A stretch of DNA of 39,133 bases, from assembly GCA_030699455.1 (NCBI GenBank), contig JAUYMN010000028.1:1-39133 (forward strand), in the 5' to 3' direction. Below are positions 1 to 9,363 of this stretch, piece by piece; within the stretch, counting starts at the first letter, position 1; every line of letters starts with the position of its first letter. Made by a program: the position numbers and the translations under genes. A model generated the notes under the pieces. The model saw only the letters and a list, made by a program, of their open reading frames with translations. It was not told where the DNA came from and ran no database searches. The DNA comes from Nanobdellota archaeon. Lineage in GTDB: Archaea; Nanobdellota; Nanobdellia; SCGC-AAA011-G17; UBA489.

Positions 1-150
1 TTAATTTATTATTATTTAATATGTTTGTTTTTATCTATTTTATAAAAAATACATATTTAAAATAAAAATGTTTTTTTGTTACTTATTTTTCTTTTAATTT
101 GTTCCATAAGAAACTATGGTGTGTGGTTCTCAGTAAAAACCACACATATC
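1..150. other. candidate replication origin upstream of orc1
   Basis: This is an almost pure A/T stretch (1-100) followed by a short G/C-containing block just before an orc1/cdc6 gene. GTTCCATAAGAAAC at 101-114 resembles the archaeal origin recognition box core as I remember it (GTTCCA...GAAAC). A 9-bp inverted repeat, TGTGTGGTT/AACCACACA (120-128 and 138-146), follows it. In many archaea oriC sits directly beside orc1, and in Pyrococcus it is next to cdc6 and the PolD genes, the same order as here. The origin call is inference from position and motif; the left part of the region may lie outside the window. Confidence 0.45.
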
Positions 151-158
151 TTTAAATA
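151..158 (+). promoter_or_regulatory. TATA box of orc1
   Basis: TTTAAATA is centred about 28 nt before the ATG at 183. This fits a leaderless archaeal transcript and favours that ATG over the upstream TTG at 159. Confidence 0.5.
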
Positions 159-182
159 TTGGGCAAAAGCTATTATATAAAA

Positions 183-1400
183 ATGGTGAATGTTAAAGGT
201 TTTTTAAGAAATTATGCAGATAGTGAGAGTATATTCAAAAATAGGAAAGTTTTACAATCTAATTATACACCATTAAATGTGCCTTATAGAGAAGAACAAA
301 TTAATCAAATTGCTGGAATTTTAGCACCTTCATTACGTATGGAAAGACCCAGTAATATATTTATTTATGGGAAAACAGGCACAGGAAAATCACTAGTAAT
401 AAAGCATGTTGTTGATCAAATATCAGAAGTTGCTGCTGAAAATAAAATAAACTTAAAAGTAGTATATCTTAATTGCAAACTAAAGAGGGTTGCAGACACA
501 GAATATAGGCTAATTGCACAAATTGGGAGGGAATTAGGTCAAGAAATACCACCAACAGGGTTACCTACCGATGAAGTATACAAAATATTTGTAAAAATTA
601 TTGAAAAAGAAAAAATGTTGCTTCTTCTGGTTTTAGATGAAATTGATGAAATAGTAAAAAATACAGGTGATAAGATATTATATAACTTAACAAGACTAAA
701 TACTGAGTTAATTAACAGTGAAATATGTATTGTTGGGATTAGTAATGATTTAATGTTTATAGACCACGTAGATCCACGTGTTAGGAGCAGTCTCAGTGAA
801 GAAGAATTAGTTTTTCCACCATACAATGCAATACAATTACAGAAAATATTAAGAGAAAGATCTAATTTATCTTTTGAAAAGGATATTGTAGGAGAAGGAG
901 TAATTGAAAAATGTGCCGCATATGCTGCTAAAGAACATGGCGATGCAAGAAGAGCATTAGAACTAATGAGAGTTGCTGCTGAGCTAGCCGAGCGAAATAA
1001 TTCTGATAAAATTTTGATAAAATATATAGATGATGCAGAAGAAAAAATAGAAAGAGATAGGGTGTTAGATATTGTTTCAACACAGCCAAAACAGTTTAAA
1101 ATAACATTATATACTATTTTATCTGTTTCAGAAGAATATGCAAACAAAAAAGGCTCTCAGGATTTTTATACCGGAGATATATATGCACTTTACAAAGAAA
1201 ATTGTCTTAAAACAGGCACCAAACCATTAACACAAAGAAGAATTGGAGATATTATTGCCGAACTTGATATGCTTGGAATAATTAATGCTCGTGTCATAAG
1301 TAAGGGAAGATATGGAAGAACAAGGAGGATCACATTAGGGGTTCCAGAGAATATTGTTAGTAAAATAAATGTGATGTTAAAAGAAGGGTTGGGGTTGTAA
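183..1400 (+). CDS. orc1: Orc1/Cdc6 origin-recognition and helicase-loading ATPase
   Basis: This is an AAA+ initiator that binds origin DNA and helps load the MCM helicase. Walker A (YGKTGTGKS) lies at about residues 62-70 and Walker B (LVLDEIDEI) at about 150. An arginine-finger region follows (DPRVRSSL), then sensor 2 (GDARRALELM) near 255. The C-terminal 120 residues fit a winged-helix domain. The length (405 aa from ATG 183) is normal for the family. The ORF track begins at TTG 159, but a TATA box at 151-158 places transcription start near 183, so I choose that ATG. The gene heads an orc1-DP1-DP2 row and lies beside a candidate origin it would bind. Confidence 0.93.
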   Translation: MVNVKGFLRNYADSESIFKNRKVLQSNYTPLNVPYREEQINQIAGILAPSLRMERPSNIFIYGKTGTGKSLVIKHVVDQISEVAAENKINLKVVYLNCKLKRVADTEYRLIAQIGRELGQEIPPTGLPTDEVYKIFVKIIEKEKMLLLLVLDEIDEIVKNTGDKILYNLTRLNTELINSEICIVGISNDLMFIDHVDPRVRSSLSEEELVFPPYNAIQLQKILRERSNLSFEKDIVGEGVIEKCAAYAAKEHGDARRALELMRVAAELAERNNSDKILIKYIDDAEEKIERDRVLDIVSTQPKQFKITLYTILSVSEEYANKKGSQDFYTGDIYALYKENCLKTGTKPLTQRRIGDIIAELDMLGIINARVISKGRYGRTRRITLGVPENIVSKINVMLKEGLGL

Positions 1401-1405
1401 TTAAA

Positions 1406-3055
1406 ATGGTTGATAAAACTGTTTTGGAATCTTTTATAAAAAAAGGATATTTGTTGTCTCCAGAGTTGCTTGATAGGAGTGATTTTAATTCAGGTTTTTT
1501 AAATTTGGTTGACAGTAGAATTTTATCAAAAGAAAAACCAGTGGTTATTTGTTCTGATATATATAATGGAATTTTAAAGAAAGGGGTTAGTGGCATTAAC
1601 TGGATTGAATTTGAAAAGAGCAAAGTATTACATGAACGTGGAAAGAATACAAAAGTTTATGCATCATTTTTAGAGTTAATTTTTGAAAATAACAAAAAAC
1701 CAATTGAAAATACTAATTTAACAATAAATACAAAAGAGGTTACAGTAAATAAAGAAGAGCCAGTTAAGAAAAAAAAGATATTTGATGATAAATATACACT
1801 TAAAATAATAAAAAATTATGGTGATGAATCCAAACTAAGAGAAGTAAAAGATTTTGTTTATCATTACAAGGCAAGATATAATTTTTTAAGAAATATTATA
1901 ACTAAAAGGCAGGAGATGAATAATGTTATTTCTATTGAAAGAGTAAAAAATAAAGAAAAAGGAGAATCTGTTACATTAATCGGCTTAGTTTATGATAAAA
2001 GAATAACTAAAAAGGGAAATATAATGGTAAAATTAGAAGATGCCACCGGAACAACCAATATTATTTTTGATTCAAAAATTGAAAACGTTGATTTTTTATG
2101 TTTTGATGAGGTGATAGGTGTTACAGGTATAGTTAATGAAGGTTTTGTTTATGCAAATAGTTTGATATTTCCTGATATTCCAGAAAGAATAGATGTTAAA
2201 ACATATCCTGGAGAGGTTTGTGCTGCGTTTATATCTGATGTTCATATAGGCAATAAATTATTTATTGAAGACAAATTCATGAAATTTATTGATTGGATTA
2301 ATGGAAAGCACAGTGATCCAAAAATGATTGAATTAAGCAAAAAAATAAAATATTTATTTATTGTTGGTGATGTTGTTGATGGTGTTGGTATTTATCCTAA
2401 TCAAGACAAAGAACTAAATATAAAATCTATAAAAGCACAGTATGATAGATGTGCAGAATTATTAAGTATGATTAGAAAAGATATAAAAATTATTCTTTGT
2501 CCGGGAAATCATGATGCGAGAAGAATTGCAGAGCCACAACCAGCCTTAGATAGTTATGCTGAATCTTTAAAAGACATAGATAACTTATTTTTAGTTTCAA
2601 ACCCCTCAATGATTAATGTTTTATCTAGTGAAAAATTTGAAGGATTTAATATATTAATGTATCACGGCTATAGTTATGATTATTATGCAGCCAACATAGA
2701 TCCAATTATGCAGGGGGGTGGTTATGATAGGGGTGATTTAATCATGAAATTTTTACTTCAAAAAAGACACTTATCTCCGGCACATACTTCAACATTATTT
2801 GTCCCAAATGGAAAAGAAGATTATTTAGTTATAGACCAAATACCAGATATATTTGCTTCTGGACACATACACAAAGTTTCTGTTTCAAAATATAAGGGTG
2901 TTACAAATATTGTTGGAAGCTGTTGGCAATACAAGAATGATTTTCAGGAAAGGGTTGGGCACCACCCAGAGTATTGTAAGGTTCCAGTATTTAATTTTGG
3001 AACCGGTAAAGCGGTTGTTTTGGATTTTTCGGACGGGTTGGAGGATAAAAGTTGA
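1406..3055 (+). CDS. dp1: DNA polymerase D small subunit DP1 (3'-5' exonuclease)
   Basis: This is the small subunit of the archaeal replicative polymerase PolD. An OB-fold region (about 178-260) is followed by a calcineurin/Mre11-like phosphoesterase domain. All its metal motifs are visible: SDVHIG (about 274), VGDVVDG (about 320), CPGNHDARR (about 367), YHG (about 419) and SGHIHK (about 484). Intact motifs suggest an active proofreading exonuclease. The N-terminal 120 residues are low-complexity and Lys/Glu-rich near 100-125, likely a linker after a small helical domain. The gene starts 5 nt after orc1 and its stop overlaps the start of DP2, so the three genes are probably co-expressed. Confidence 0.95.
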   Translation: MVDKTVLESFIKKGYLLSPELLDRSDFNSGFLNLVDSRILSKEKPVVICSDIYNGILKKGVSGINWIEFEKSKVLHERGKNTKVYASFLELIFENNKKPIENTNLTINTKEVTVNKEEPVKKKKIFDDKYTLKIIKNYGDESKLREVKDFVYHYKARYNFLRNIITKRQEMNNVISIERVKNKEKGESVTLIGLVYDKRITKKGNIMVKLEDATGTTNIIFDSKIENVDFLCFDEVIGVTGIVNEGFVYANSLIFPDIPERIDVKTYPGEVCAAFISDVHIGNKLFIEDKFMKFIDWINGKHSDPKMIELSKKIKYLFIVGDVVDGVGIYPNQDKELNIKSIKAQYDRCAELLSMIRKDIKIILCPGNHDARRIAEPQPALDSYAESLKDIDNLFLVSNPSMINVLSSEKFEGFNILMYHGYSYDYYAANIDPIMQGGGYDRGDLIMKFLLQKRHLSPAHTSTLFVPNGKEDYLVIDQIPDIFASGHIHKVSVSKYKGVTNIVGSCWQYKNDFQERVGHHPEYCKVPVFNFGTGKAVVLDFSDGLEDKS

Positions 3056-6000
3056 TAAAATCTCCAGAAATAAAAAAATATTTTGATGACATAAATGCCG
3101 AGGTGAACATTGCTTTTGAACTGGCAAATCGATGCAGGGGGAAGGGATTTGATCCTGATGAAGGTGTTGAAGTAGTTTTGGCAAAGAATATGGCAGAGAG
3201 AGTAGTTGGACTTATCAGTGTTGTAGCACCAAATCTGAAGAATACAAATCTTGTTGGAAGAATTAAAGAGCTTGAGGAGGAATATTCTGCACAAGATTGG
3301 AGGGTTGCATTAGTAATTGCTTTGGAAGTTGCAAAAGAAAAATTCTGTAAATTTCAAGATAAAAAAGAGGCGATGGAGATTGGATTGAGGGTTGGTATAT
3401 CCTATATCACAAATGGTGTTGTTTCTTCTCCATTAGAGGGGTTTACAAGAATAGAGATAAAAAAAAGAGGTGATGGTGGCGAATATCTTTCTTTTTATTT
3501 TTCAGGACCGATGAGGAGTGCAGGTGGCACTGCAGAAAGCGTTTCTTTGATTATTGCTGATTACTTAAGAAAAAATATGGGTTATTTAAAATATGATCCA
3601 ACAGAGAATGAAATTAAGAGAACTTGTATTGAGCTTTTAGATTACCATGAAAGGGTCACTAATTTGCAATATATGCCATCTGATGAGGAGATTACATTTT
3701 TAGTAAAAAATATTCCAATACAGGTTAATGGCGACCCCAGTGAGAAATATGAGGTTAGCAATTATAAAAATCTTGAAAGAGTTGAGACAAATAGAATTAG
3801 AAATGGAGTATGCCTTGTTATTGGGGAGGGTATTGCACAGAAGGCTCCAAAAGTATGGAAGCAGCTAAATGTATGGGGCAGGGATTTTGGTCTCGATGAC
3901 TGGATGTTTATTGAAGAGTTTGTTAAACTTCAAAAACAAATTAAGGCTAAAAAAGAAGTTAAAGTTGATACCGATTCCATTGAAAAATTAAAACCAGATT
4001 ATACATTTATTAAAGATTTAGTTGCCGGAAGACCAATCTTCACACATCCCCTCGCAAGTGGTGGATTTAGGCTAAGATATGGCAGGGCAAGGGCATCTGG
4101 ATTTTCTGCTCAAGCGATGCACCCTGCAACGATGGCAGTGCTAAATAATTTTATTGCAATTGGCACACAGCTGAAAGTTGAGAGACCTGGAAAAAGCACA
4201 ATAATTACTCCGTGTGACTCAATTGAAGGACCGCTTGTTAAATTAAATAATGGAGATGTTTTGAAGTTAAATACTATTGAAGAGGCAAATGCAGTTAAAA
4301 ATGATATTTTTGAAATAATCTATCTTGGCGACATTTTAGTTTGTTATGGGGATTTTTTTAATAGGGGGCACATGTTGGTTCCCGTTGGATATTGTGAAGA
4401 ATGGTGGGCACAAGAAGTGTTAGAAGCCTTTAATTTAAAAAACCAGGAGACCGAGCTCGTCGAAAAAATCAGACAAAATAGTTTTTGTGATATTTCTTTT
4501 GAAGAGTCATTGAGATTATGCAGGACTATGAATGTTCCACTGCATCCAAAATATACTTATAATTGGAATGCAATAAATATTGATCAACTTAAATTACTTA
4601 GTCAATGGATAAGTAGTGGTAATTTTTTAGAGAATAAAATTGTAATACCATATAATGATGGAGATGTTAAGAGGTCTTTAGAATTGATTGGTGTTCCACA
4701 TAAAGTTGTTACAAATGAATATATTGTTATTACAAAAACAGATGCAAATGTTGTTAAGTTTTTTTTCCAAGATTTGGATTTTAAAGGAGATAGTGTATTA
4801 GAAATATTAAACAAAAAAATTTTGATTAGGGATAAAATAGGCACACCACTTGGTGCAAGGATGGGTCGGCCCGAAAAGGCAAAGATGAGAAAATTGACAG
4901 GCAGCCCCCATGTTCTTTTTCCGGTTGGTGAAGAAGGAGGTCGTTTAAGGGCCTTTCAAGCCGCAGTAGATAAGGGGACCGTCAGGAACCAATTTCCCAT
5001 TTATATTTGTAAGTGTGGCAATGAAACTATTTATCCAAGGTGTGAAGTTTGTGGTGATAAATCTATAAAAAAATATATTTGTTCAAGATGTGGCATGAAA
5101 GATGAAAAATGTCATCCTGATTTGATTCAAGAGTTTAGGATGTGTGACTTAGATATCAGGAAATATTATGATGATGCTGTGAAAATTTCCAACATAAGCA
5201 GGAGCATGCTGCCAGAACTTGTTAAGGGAGTAAGAGGCACGAGCAATAAAAATCATGTTCCTGAACATTTAGTTAAAGGATTGTTAAGGGCAAAACATAG
5301 AATATATGTTAACAAGGATGGCACAACAAGATATGACATGACAGAAATTCCAATCACACACTTTAAACCAAAAGAGATTGGAACAAGCATTGAAATGCTG
5401 AAAAAACTAGGGTATAATAAAGACATTAAAGGTGATGAACTTGTTAATACTGAACAGGTTTTGGAATTAAAAATACAAGATGTAATTTTGCCTTCTTCTG
5501 CAGAGGCATTGGATGAAACATCAGATGCTGTTTTTCTAAGGGTTGCACATTTTATTGATGATTTGTTGGTTAATTTGTATGGTGAGAAAAAGTTTTACAA
5601 TGTGCAAAATACAGGAGACTTGGTTGGTCAACTGATAGTTGGCCTTGCACCACATATTAGTGCAGGCGCTGTTGGAAGAATAATTGGGTTTAGCAAAACA
5701 CAGGGAATATTAGCTCACCCATATTTCCATAGCATGGTGAGAAGGGACTGTGATGGGGATGAGTTATGCTGTATTTTGTTACTAGATGCTTTAATTAATT
5801 TTTCAAGACAATACCTACCTGCACATAGGGGGAGCACTCAGGATGCTCCATTAGTGCTTACGAGCGTGTTAACTCCGAGGGAAGTTGATGATATGGTTTT
5901 TGATATGGATGTTGCATGGAGCTATCCTTTGGAATTGTATAGGGCTGCAGAGGAATTTAAAATGCCATGGGATATTAAAGTTGAACAGCTTGCCGGGAGG

Positions 6001-6501
6001 CTTGGCAGGGATGCACAATTTTCTGGATTGGGATATACACACAGTACATCTGATCTGAATGCCGCTGTTAGGTGCAGTGCGTATAAAATATTACCTACGA
6101 TGGATGAAAAGGTAGAGGGTCAGATGGATGTTGCACAAAAAGTAAGAGCAGTAAAAACTGATGATGTTGCAAGGCTTATTATTGAAAGGCACTTTATAAG
6201 AGATTTGAAAGGTAATTTAAGAAAGTTTAGCATGCAGGAATTTAGGTGTGTTAAGTGCAATGCTAAATATAGAAGACCCCCCATTGCAGGGCACTGTATT
6301 AGTGGGAAGTGCTTTGGCAAAATTTTATTCACAATTTCACAGGGGAGCATTGTGAAATATTTAGAGCCTAGCATGAGACTTGCTGAGAAATTTGAAATTC
6401 CATCTTATCTGAGAGAAACATTGGAGCTAACCAAACTGAGAATTGAAAGCATATTTGGAAAATCTGAAGAGAAACAAGAAGGACTGGGCAAATTTTTTTA
6501 A
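3052..6501 (+). CDS. dp2: DNA polymerase D large catalytic subunit DP2
   Basis: This is the catalytic subunit of PolD, extending primers at the replication fork with DP1. The catalytic acidic motif RRDCDGDE is at about residues 897-904. A Zn-finger cluster (CKCGNE, CEVCGDKS, CSRCGMKDEKC) lies near 657-690, and another (CVKCNAKY...GHCISGKC) near 1063-1085. The protein ends in QEGLGKFF, a textbook PCNA-interacting PIP box. The start is TTG at 3052, within TTGA overlapping the DP1 stop. A strong Shine-Dalgarno GGAGG at 3040-3044, 7 nt upstream, decides this start. At 1149 aa it is somewhat short for the family and carries no intein, which some Pyrococcus copies have. Confidence 0.95.
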   Translation: MIKSPEIKKYFDDINAEVNIAFELANRCRGKGFDPDEGVEVVLAKNMAERVVGLISVVAPNLKNTNLVGRIKELEEEYSAQDWRVALVIALEVAKEKFCKFQDKKEAMEIGLRVGISYITNGVVSSPLEGFTRIEIKKRGDGGEYLSFYFSGPMRSAGGTAESVSLIIADYLRKNMGYLKYDPTENEIKRTCIELLDYHERVTNLQYMPSDEEITFLVKNIPIQVNGDPSEKYEVSNYKNLERVETNRIRNGVCLVIGEGIAQKAPKVWKQLNVWGRDFGLDDWMFIEEFVKLQKQIKAKKEVKVDTDSIEKLKPDYTFIKDLVAGRPIFTHPLASGGFRLRYGRARASGFSAQAMHPATMAVLNNFIAIGTQLKVERPGKSTIITPCDSIEGPLVKLNNGDVLKLNTIEEANAVKNDIFEIIYLGDILVCYGDFFNRGHMLVPVGYCEEWWAQEVLEAFNLKNQETELVEKIRQNSFCDISFEESLRLCRTMNVPLHPKYTYNWNAINIDQLKLLSQWISSGNFLENKIVIPYNDGDVKRSLELIGVPHKVVTNEYIVITKTDANVVKFFFQDLDFKGDSVLEILNKKILIRDKIGTPLGARMGRPEKAKMRKLTGSPHVLFPVGEEGGRLRAFQAAVDKGTVRNQFPIYICKCGNETIYPRCEVCGDKSIKKYICSRCGMKDEKCHPDLIQEFRMCDLDIRKYYDDAVKISNISRSMLPELVKGVRGTSNKNHVPEHLVKGLLRAKHRIYVNKDGTTRYDMTEIPITHFKPKEIGTSIEMLKKLGYNKDIKGDELVNTEQVLELKIQDVILPSSAEALDETSDAVFLRVAHFIDDLLVNLYGEKKFYNVQNTGDLVGQLIVGLAPHISAGAVGRIIGFSKTQGILAHPYFHSMVRRDCDGDELCCILLLDALINFSRQYLPAHRGSTQDAPLVLTSVLTPREVDDMVFDMDVAWSYPLELYRAAEEFKMPWDIKVEQLAGRLGRDAQFSGLGYTHSTSDLNAAVRCSAYKILPTMDEKVEGQMDVAQKVRAVKTDDVARLIIERHFIRDLKGNLRKFSMQEFRCVKCNAKYRRPPIAGHCISGKCFGKILFTISQGSIVKYLEPSMRLAEKFEIPSYLRETLELTKLRIESIFGKSEEKQEGLGKFF

Positions 6502-7655
6502 AACATTAGGGTAAAATAAAAAATTAATGTGGGTATCATTAAAGAACCCATTAAAGTTGTTTTTGTAGTATTTAATTTGTATGGGAGATAACCTATCACT
6601 GTTGCAATAACCAAAATTAATATTCCTGAAAATTTAGTCATTATAAAAGTAATTAGTATTAAGAAGACAATTGTTCCCTGGCTTAATATCTTTGTACTTA
6701 TTTTGTTTCTAATTCTGATAAATGCTCTGGATATTGCAATACAAAGAATGACTCCAGGGAGTGTGATCATCAATGAGATGTAAAACAAACTTTTTAATTC
6801 AGCCAGATTAACACTCCCTAAATCTTTTATTACAGCTACAGCACCATTTCTTGCTTTGTTTAGTTCTGATAACATGATAACACTAAAAAGAATATTTACT
6901 GTGTTTAAGCAGCCAGTTAAAATTAAAAAATCTCCTTTTGATTTATTTTTTGAAACCGTTGACTGGACTGCAGCTGCCTGTGCTGCACCCACAGAAGGAA
7001 GGAAAGAAAAAAAAGACCCAAAAAATAAAGAAGATAATACAGTCTTTAGGCTTTTTTTATTTATTTTTGGTTCTGTTATCTTTTGTTTGGCTGTATTTTT
7101 GTCTGAGTTTATTAGCAACGATGGAATTCCAAACAAACCAGTAAACAATGGTAATAGAGAATTATCTAATTCAGAATTTAATGAGAAATAACCAAGTATC
7201 CCTGATGCTACAAATATCACTAAAGCTATCTTTTTATTTTTTTGGTGCAAAATTAGAAATATTGCAGTTAACAATAACAGAAATGGAATCGATTTGTTTA
7301 TTGAAGTATAAACTGGTTTTATTATATCATACAACAAGGGAACAAATGTCATAAAAAGTGCCAAAGATGCAACTGAACCTAATAAAGTCAATAGGACAGC
7401 TTCATGTGCCCTCCCCTGTTGTGAATATTCTTGTGAAGGGTGCAAGGCCAATGCTGATTCTGGATCAGGTGAGGAAAGATGTATTGAAGGGATGGTGTTT
7501 AGGAAGGTGTGGGTGATTGCTGTTGAAAATATGATTATCGTGGGATTCATGAAATTTGCTGTTGATAATAGGGTTGCTACCAGATTGGGGTGTATCCCTG
7601 GAATTATGCCAGTTATTGTTCCAAAAATGATACCCAATACTATCTGAAATTCCAT
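6498..7655 (-). CDS. TctA-family (DUF112) archaeal membrane permease
   Basis: This is a polytopic membrane protein of about 385 aa with roughly ten hydrophobic segments. Its N-terminal motif GIIPGIHPNLVATLLS is typical of archaeal members of the tripartite tricarboxylate transporter TctA family. No TctB or TctC partner is nearby, so the substrate and mode of transport are unknown. The ORF track begins at a TTG (7748), but residue Met32 of that frame (ATG at 7655) immediately precedes the conserved first helix. A weak TATA-like CTTAAAG sits about 25 nt upstream of it, so I choose 7655. The gene is convergent with DP2 and overlaps it by 4 nt. Confidence 0.75.
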   Translation of the reverse strand: MEFQIVLGIIFGTITGIIPGIHPNLVATLLSTANFMNPTIIIFSTAITHTFLNTIPSIHLSSPDPESALALHPSQEYSQQGRAHEAVLLTLLGSVASLALFMTFVPLLYDIIKPVYTSINKSIPFLLLLTAIFLILHQKNKKIALVIFVASGILGYFSLNSELDNSLLPLFTGLFGIPSLLINSDKNTAKQKITEPKINKKSLKTVLSSLFFGSFFSFLPSVGAAQAAAVQSTVSKNKSKGDFLILTGCLNTVNILFSVIMLSELNKARNGAVAVIKDLGSVNLAELKSLFYISLMITLPGVILCIAISRAFIRIRNKISTKILSQGTIVFLILITFIMTKFSGILILVIATVIGYLPYKLNTTKTTLMGSLMIPTLIFYFTLMF

Positions 7656-7733
7656 TCGTTGATTACTAAAATATGCTTTAAGTGTTGTCCTTGGTATTTT
7701 TCGGCATATTTTTGGTAGTGGAACATAGAAATG

Positions 7734-7741
7734 TTTATATA
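7734..7741 (+). promoter_or_regulatory. TATA box of the Fe-S operon regulator
   Basis: TTTATATA lies 20-30 nt before the two candidate ATGs (7758, 7767) of the HTH regulator. The inverted repeat 7741-7756 begins at its last base. Confidence 0.5.
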
Positions 7742-7756
7742 TTAACAATAGTTAAT
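7741..7756. promoter_or_regulatory. operator-like inverted repeat ATTAAC-N4-GTTAAT
   Basis: A perfect 6-bp inverted repeat with a 4-nt spacer sits between the TATA box and the start codon of the HTH regulator, over the expected transcription start. A repressor bound here would block initiation. Autoregulation by the adjacent regulator is the simplest reading, but it is inference. Confidence 0.45.
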
Positions 7757-7766
7757 CATGGGTACT

Positions 7767-8138
7767 ATGGTTGAGAATATGAAGATTATACACCCTCAGG
7801 AAATTGAGGCATGGTATGTTATCCCTATGATTAGAAAGGAGTTAGCTTTTGCTATGAAGAAAGAAGGGTTGGATCAAAAGGGTATTGCCAAACTGCTGGG
7901 AATAACCCCTGCCGCTGTTTCTCAGTACATTAGTAAAAAGCGCGCAAGTAATTATGAAATAGAGGATGGAATAAAATTTGAATTTATTGATTCTGCCAGA
8001 AGAATTGCACAGGACAAGTCGTTGATTTTGTCCGAATTTCAAAGGCTGATGAAGATATGCTGGGACGAAGGTGTTGTTTGTGAGATTCATAAGTCTAAAA
8101 GCTGGTGCCCCGAACAATGTGAGGTTTGTTATGACTGA
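7767..8138 (+). CDS. HTH transcriptional regulator with C-terminal Cys cluster
   Basis: The N-terminal half contains an XRE/lambda-repressor-type helix-turn-helix (about 29-58 from this start: DQKGIAKLLGITPAAVSQYI), preceded by an archaeal-type lead (EIEAWYVIPMIRKEL). The family looks like COG2522. The C-terminus has five cysteines spaced C-x6-C-x8-C-x3-C-x2-C, a plausible Fe-S or metal site. It overlaps the cysteine desulfurase gene by 8 nt and heads the Fe-S assembly operon, so a sensor role like that of bacterial IscR or SufR (non-homologous) is inferred. Two starts are possible (7758 and 7767). I prefer 7767 from its spacing to the TATA box, with moderate certainty. Confidence 0.75.
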   Translation: MVENMKIIHPQEIEAWYVIPMIRKELAFAMKKEGLDQKGIAKLLGITPAAVSQYISKKRASNYEIEDGIKFEFIDSARRIAQDKSLILSEFQRLMKICWDEGVVCEIHKSKSWCPEQCEVCYD

Positions 8139-9363
8139 AAGAAAAGTGTATATGGATAATTCTGCAACAACAAGGATGGATAGTATGGTAAAAGAAGAAA
8201 TGGATAAATATTTTACAGAAATATATGGTAATCCTGGAAGCTTTCATTCTATTGGTCTTGATGCAAAGCAAGCAATGGACAATGCAAGGGAAAGAGCTGC
8301 TAAAGTCCTGAATGCTAAAACATCTGAAATAATTTTTACCGGGAGTGGAACTGAAAGTATTAATATGGCAATAAAAGGTCTTGCTTATGCAGTGCAGGGA
8401 AAGAAAAAACATATTATTACTTCTACCGCTGAACACCATGCAGTTTTGGAAACTTGTGAATATCTTGAGAAGAAAGGTTTTGATGTTACTTATCTAAAAG
8501 TGGATAGGGACGGATTAATCGATCTGGATGAGCTCAAGAACGCAATAAGGGATGATACTTTTTTGGTTAGCATAATGTATGCAAATAATGAAGTTGGAAC
8601 TGTCCAAGACATAAAAGAAATTGGAAAAATATGTAGTGAGAAAAATGTTAAATTTCATACCGATGCCTGCCAAGCTTCAGGATATCTCGATTTAGATGTC
8701 AAAGAACTCAATGTGGATATGTTGACATTGAATGGAAGCAAGGTGTATGGTCCGAAGGGTGTTGGTCTGCTTTATTTGAAGATGGGCACCGTTATTGAGC
8801 CATTGATACATGGTGGTGGTCAAGAAAATAATAAACGTTCTGGTACAGAGAATGTTCCAGGAATAATGGCTTTTGTAAAGGCTCTTGAGATTGCTCAGGA
8901 AAACAGGGTTGCTGAAAGCGAGAGGCTGGTTGCTCTGAGAAATAAGATGATTAGAGAAGTAATGGAAAAAATTCCAAAAGTAGTCTTGAATGGACACCCC
9001 ACTAAAAGACTGCCTAACAATGTAAATTTAAGCTTCTTGGATGTTGAAGGAGAGGCAATATTATTGTATTTGGATTCAAAAGGCATTTATGCTTCGAGCG
9101 GAAGTGCATGCACTTCTAAAACACTGGATCCATCACACGTTATATTGGCAATGGGCGTTCCTTATGAGTTTGCTCATGGAAGCATAAGATTCTCTCTTGG
9201 AAAGGAAACAACTGCTGAAGATGTAGATTATGTTATTAAAGTTTTGCCCGAGATAATCCAAAATTTAAGAAATATTTCTCCATTTAATCTTGATTTGGAA
9301 AATGTTGAGTCAGAACAAAAAAAGATTAGAGAAAAAATAAGAATCCATGAGGCAAAAAAATGA
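8131..9363 (+). CDS. iscS: cysteine desulfurase (NifS/IscS family)
   Basis: This PLP enzyme removes sulfur from L-cysteine and passes it to the IscU scaffold as persulfide. Visible motifs: YMDNSATTR at the N-terminus, TAEHHAVLE near 100, HTDACQASG (PLP-contacting Asp) near 180, and the PLP lysine in NGSKVYGPKG near 205. The loop cysteine in SSGSACTSK (about 325) carries the persulfide. The residue before the PLP lysine is Ser, where many homologues have His. The ORF track starts at 8071 inside the regulator. The ATG at 8131, overlapping the regulator stop, gives a normal N-terminus and 410 aa. It overlaps the next gene by 4 nt (ATGA). Confidence 0.93.
   Translation: MTERKVYMDNSATTRMDSMVKEEMDKYFTEIYGNPGSFHSIGLDAKQAMDNARERAAKVLNAKTSEIIFTGSGTESINMAIKGLAYAVQGKKKHIITSTAEHHAVLETCEYLEKKGFDVTYLKVDRDGLIDLDELKNAIRDDTFLVSIMYANNEVGTVQDIKEIGKICSEKNVKFHTDACQASGYLDLDVKELNVDMLTLNGSKVYGPKGVGLLYLKMGTVIEPLIHGGGQENNKRSGTENVPGIMAFVKALEIAQENRVAESERLVALRNKMIREVMEKIPKVVLNGHPTKRLPNNVNLSFLDVEGEAILLYLDSKGIYASSGSACTSKTLDPSHVILAMGVPYEFAHGSIRFSLGKETTAEDVDYVIKVLPEIIQNLRNISPFNLDLENVESEQKKIREKIRIHEAKK

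Noticed and set aside
120-146. The TGTGTGGTT inverted repeat as a terminator of an upstream gene
   Set aside because: No T-run follows and no gene is visible upstream in the window; an origin or regulatory element fits better.
539-1147. 202-aa minus-strand ORF inside orc1, and many similar long antisense ORFs (for example 18985-19590, 27404-28006)
   Set aside because: They lie wholly inside well-supported genes, give Ser/Leu/Phe-rich nonsense proteins, and arise from A/T-rich codon use on the other strand.
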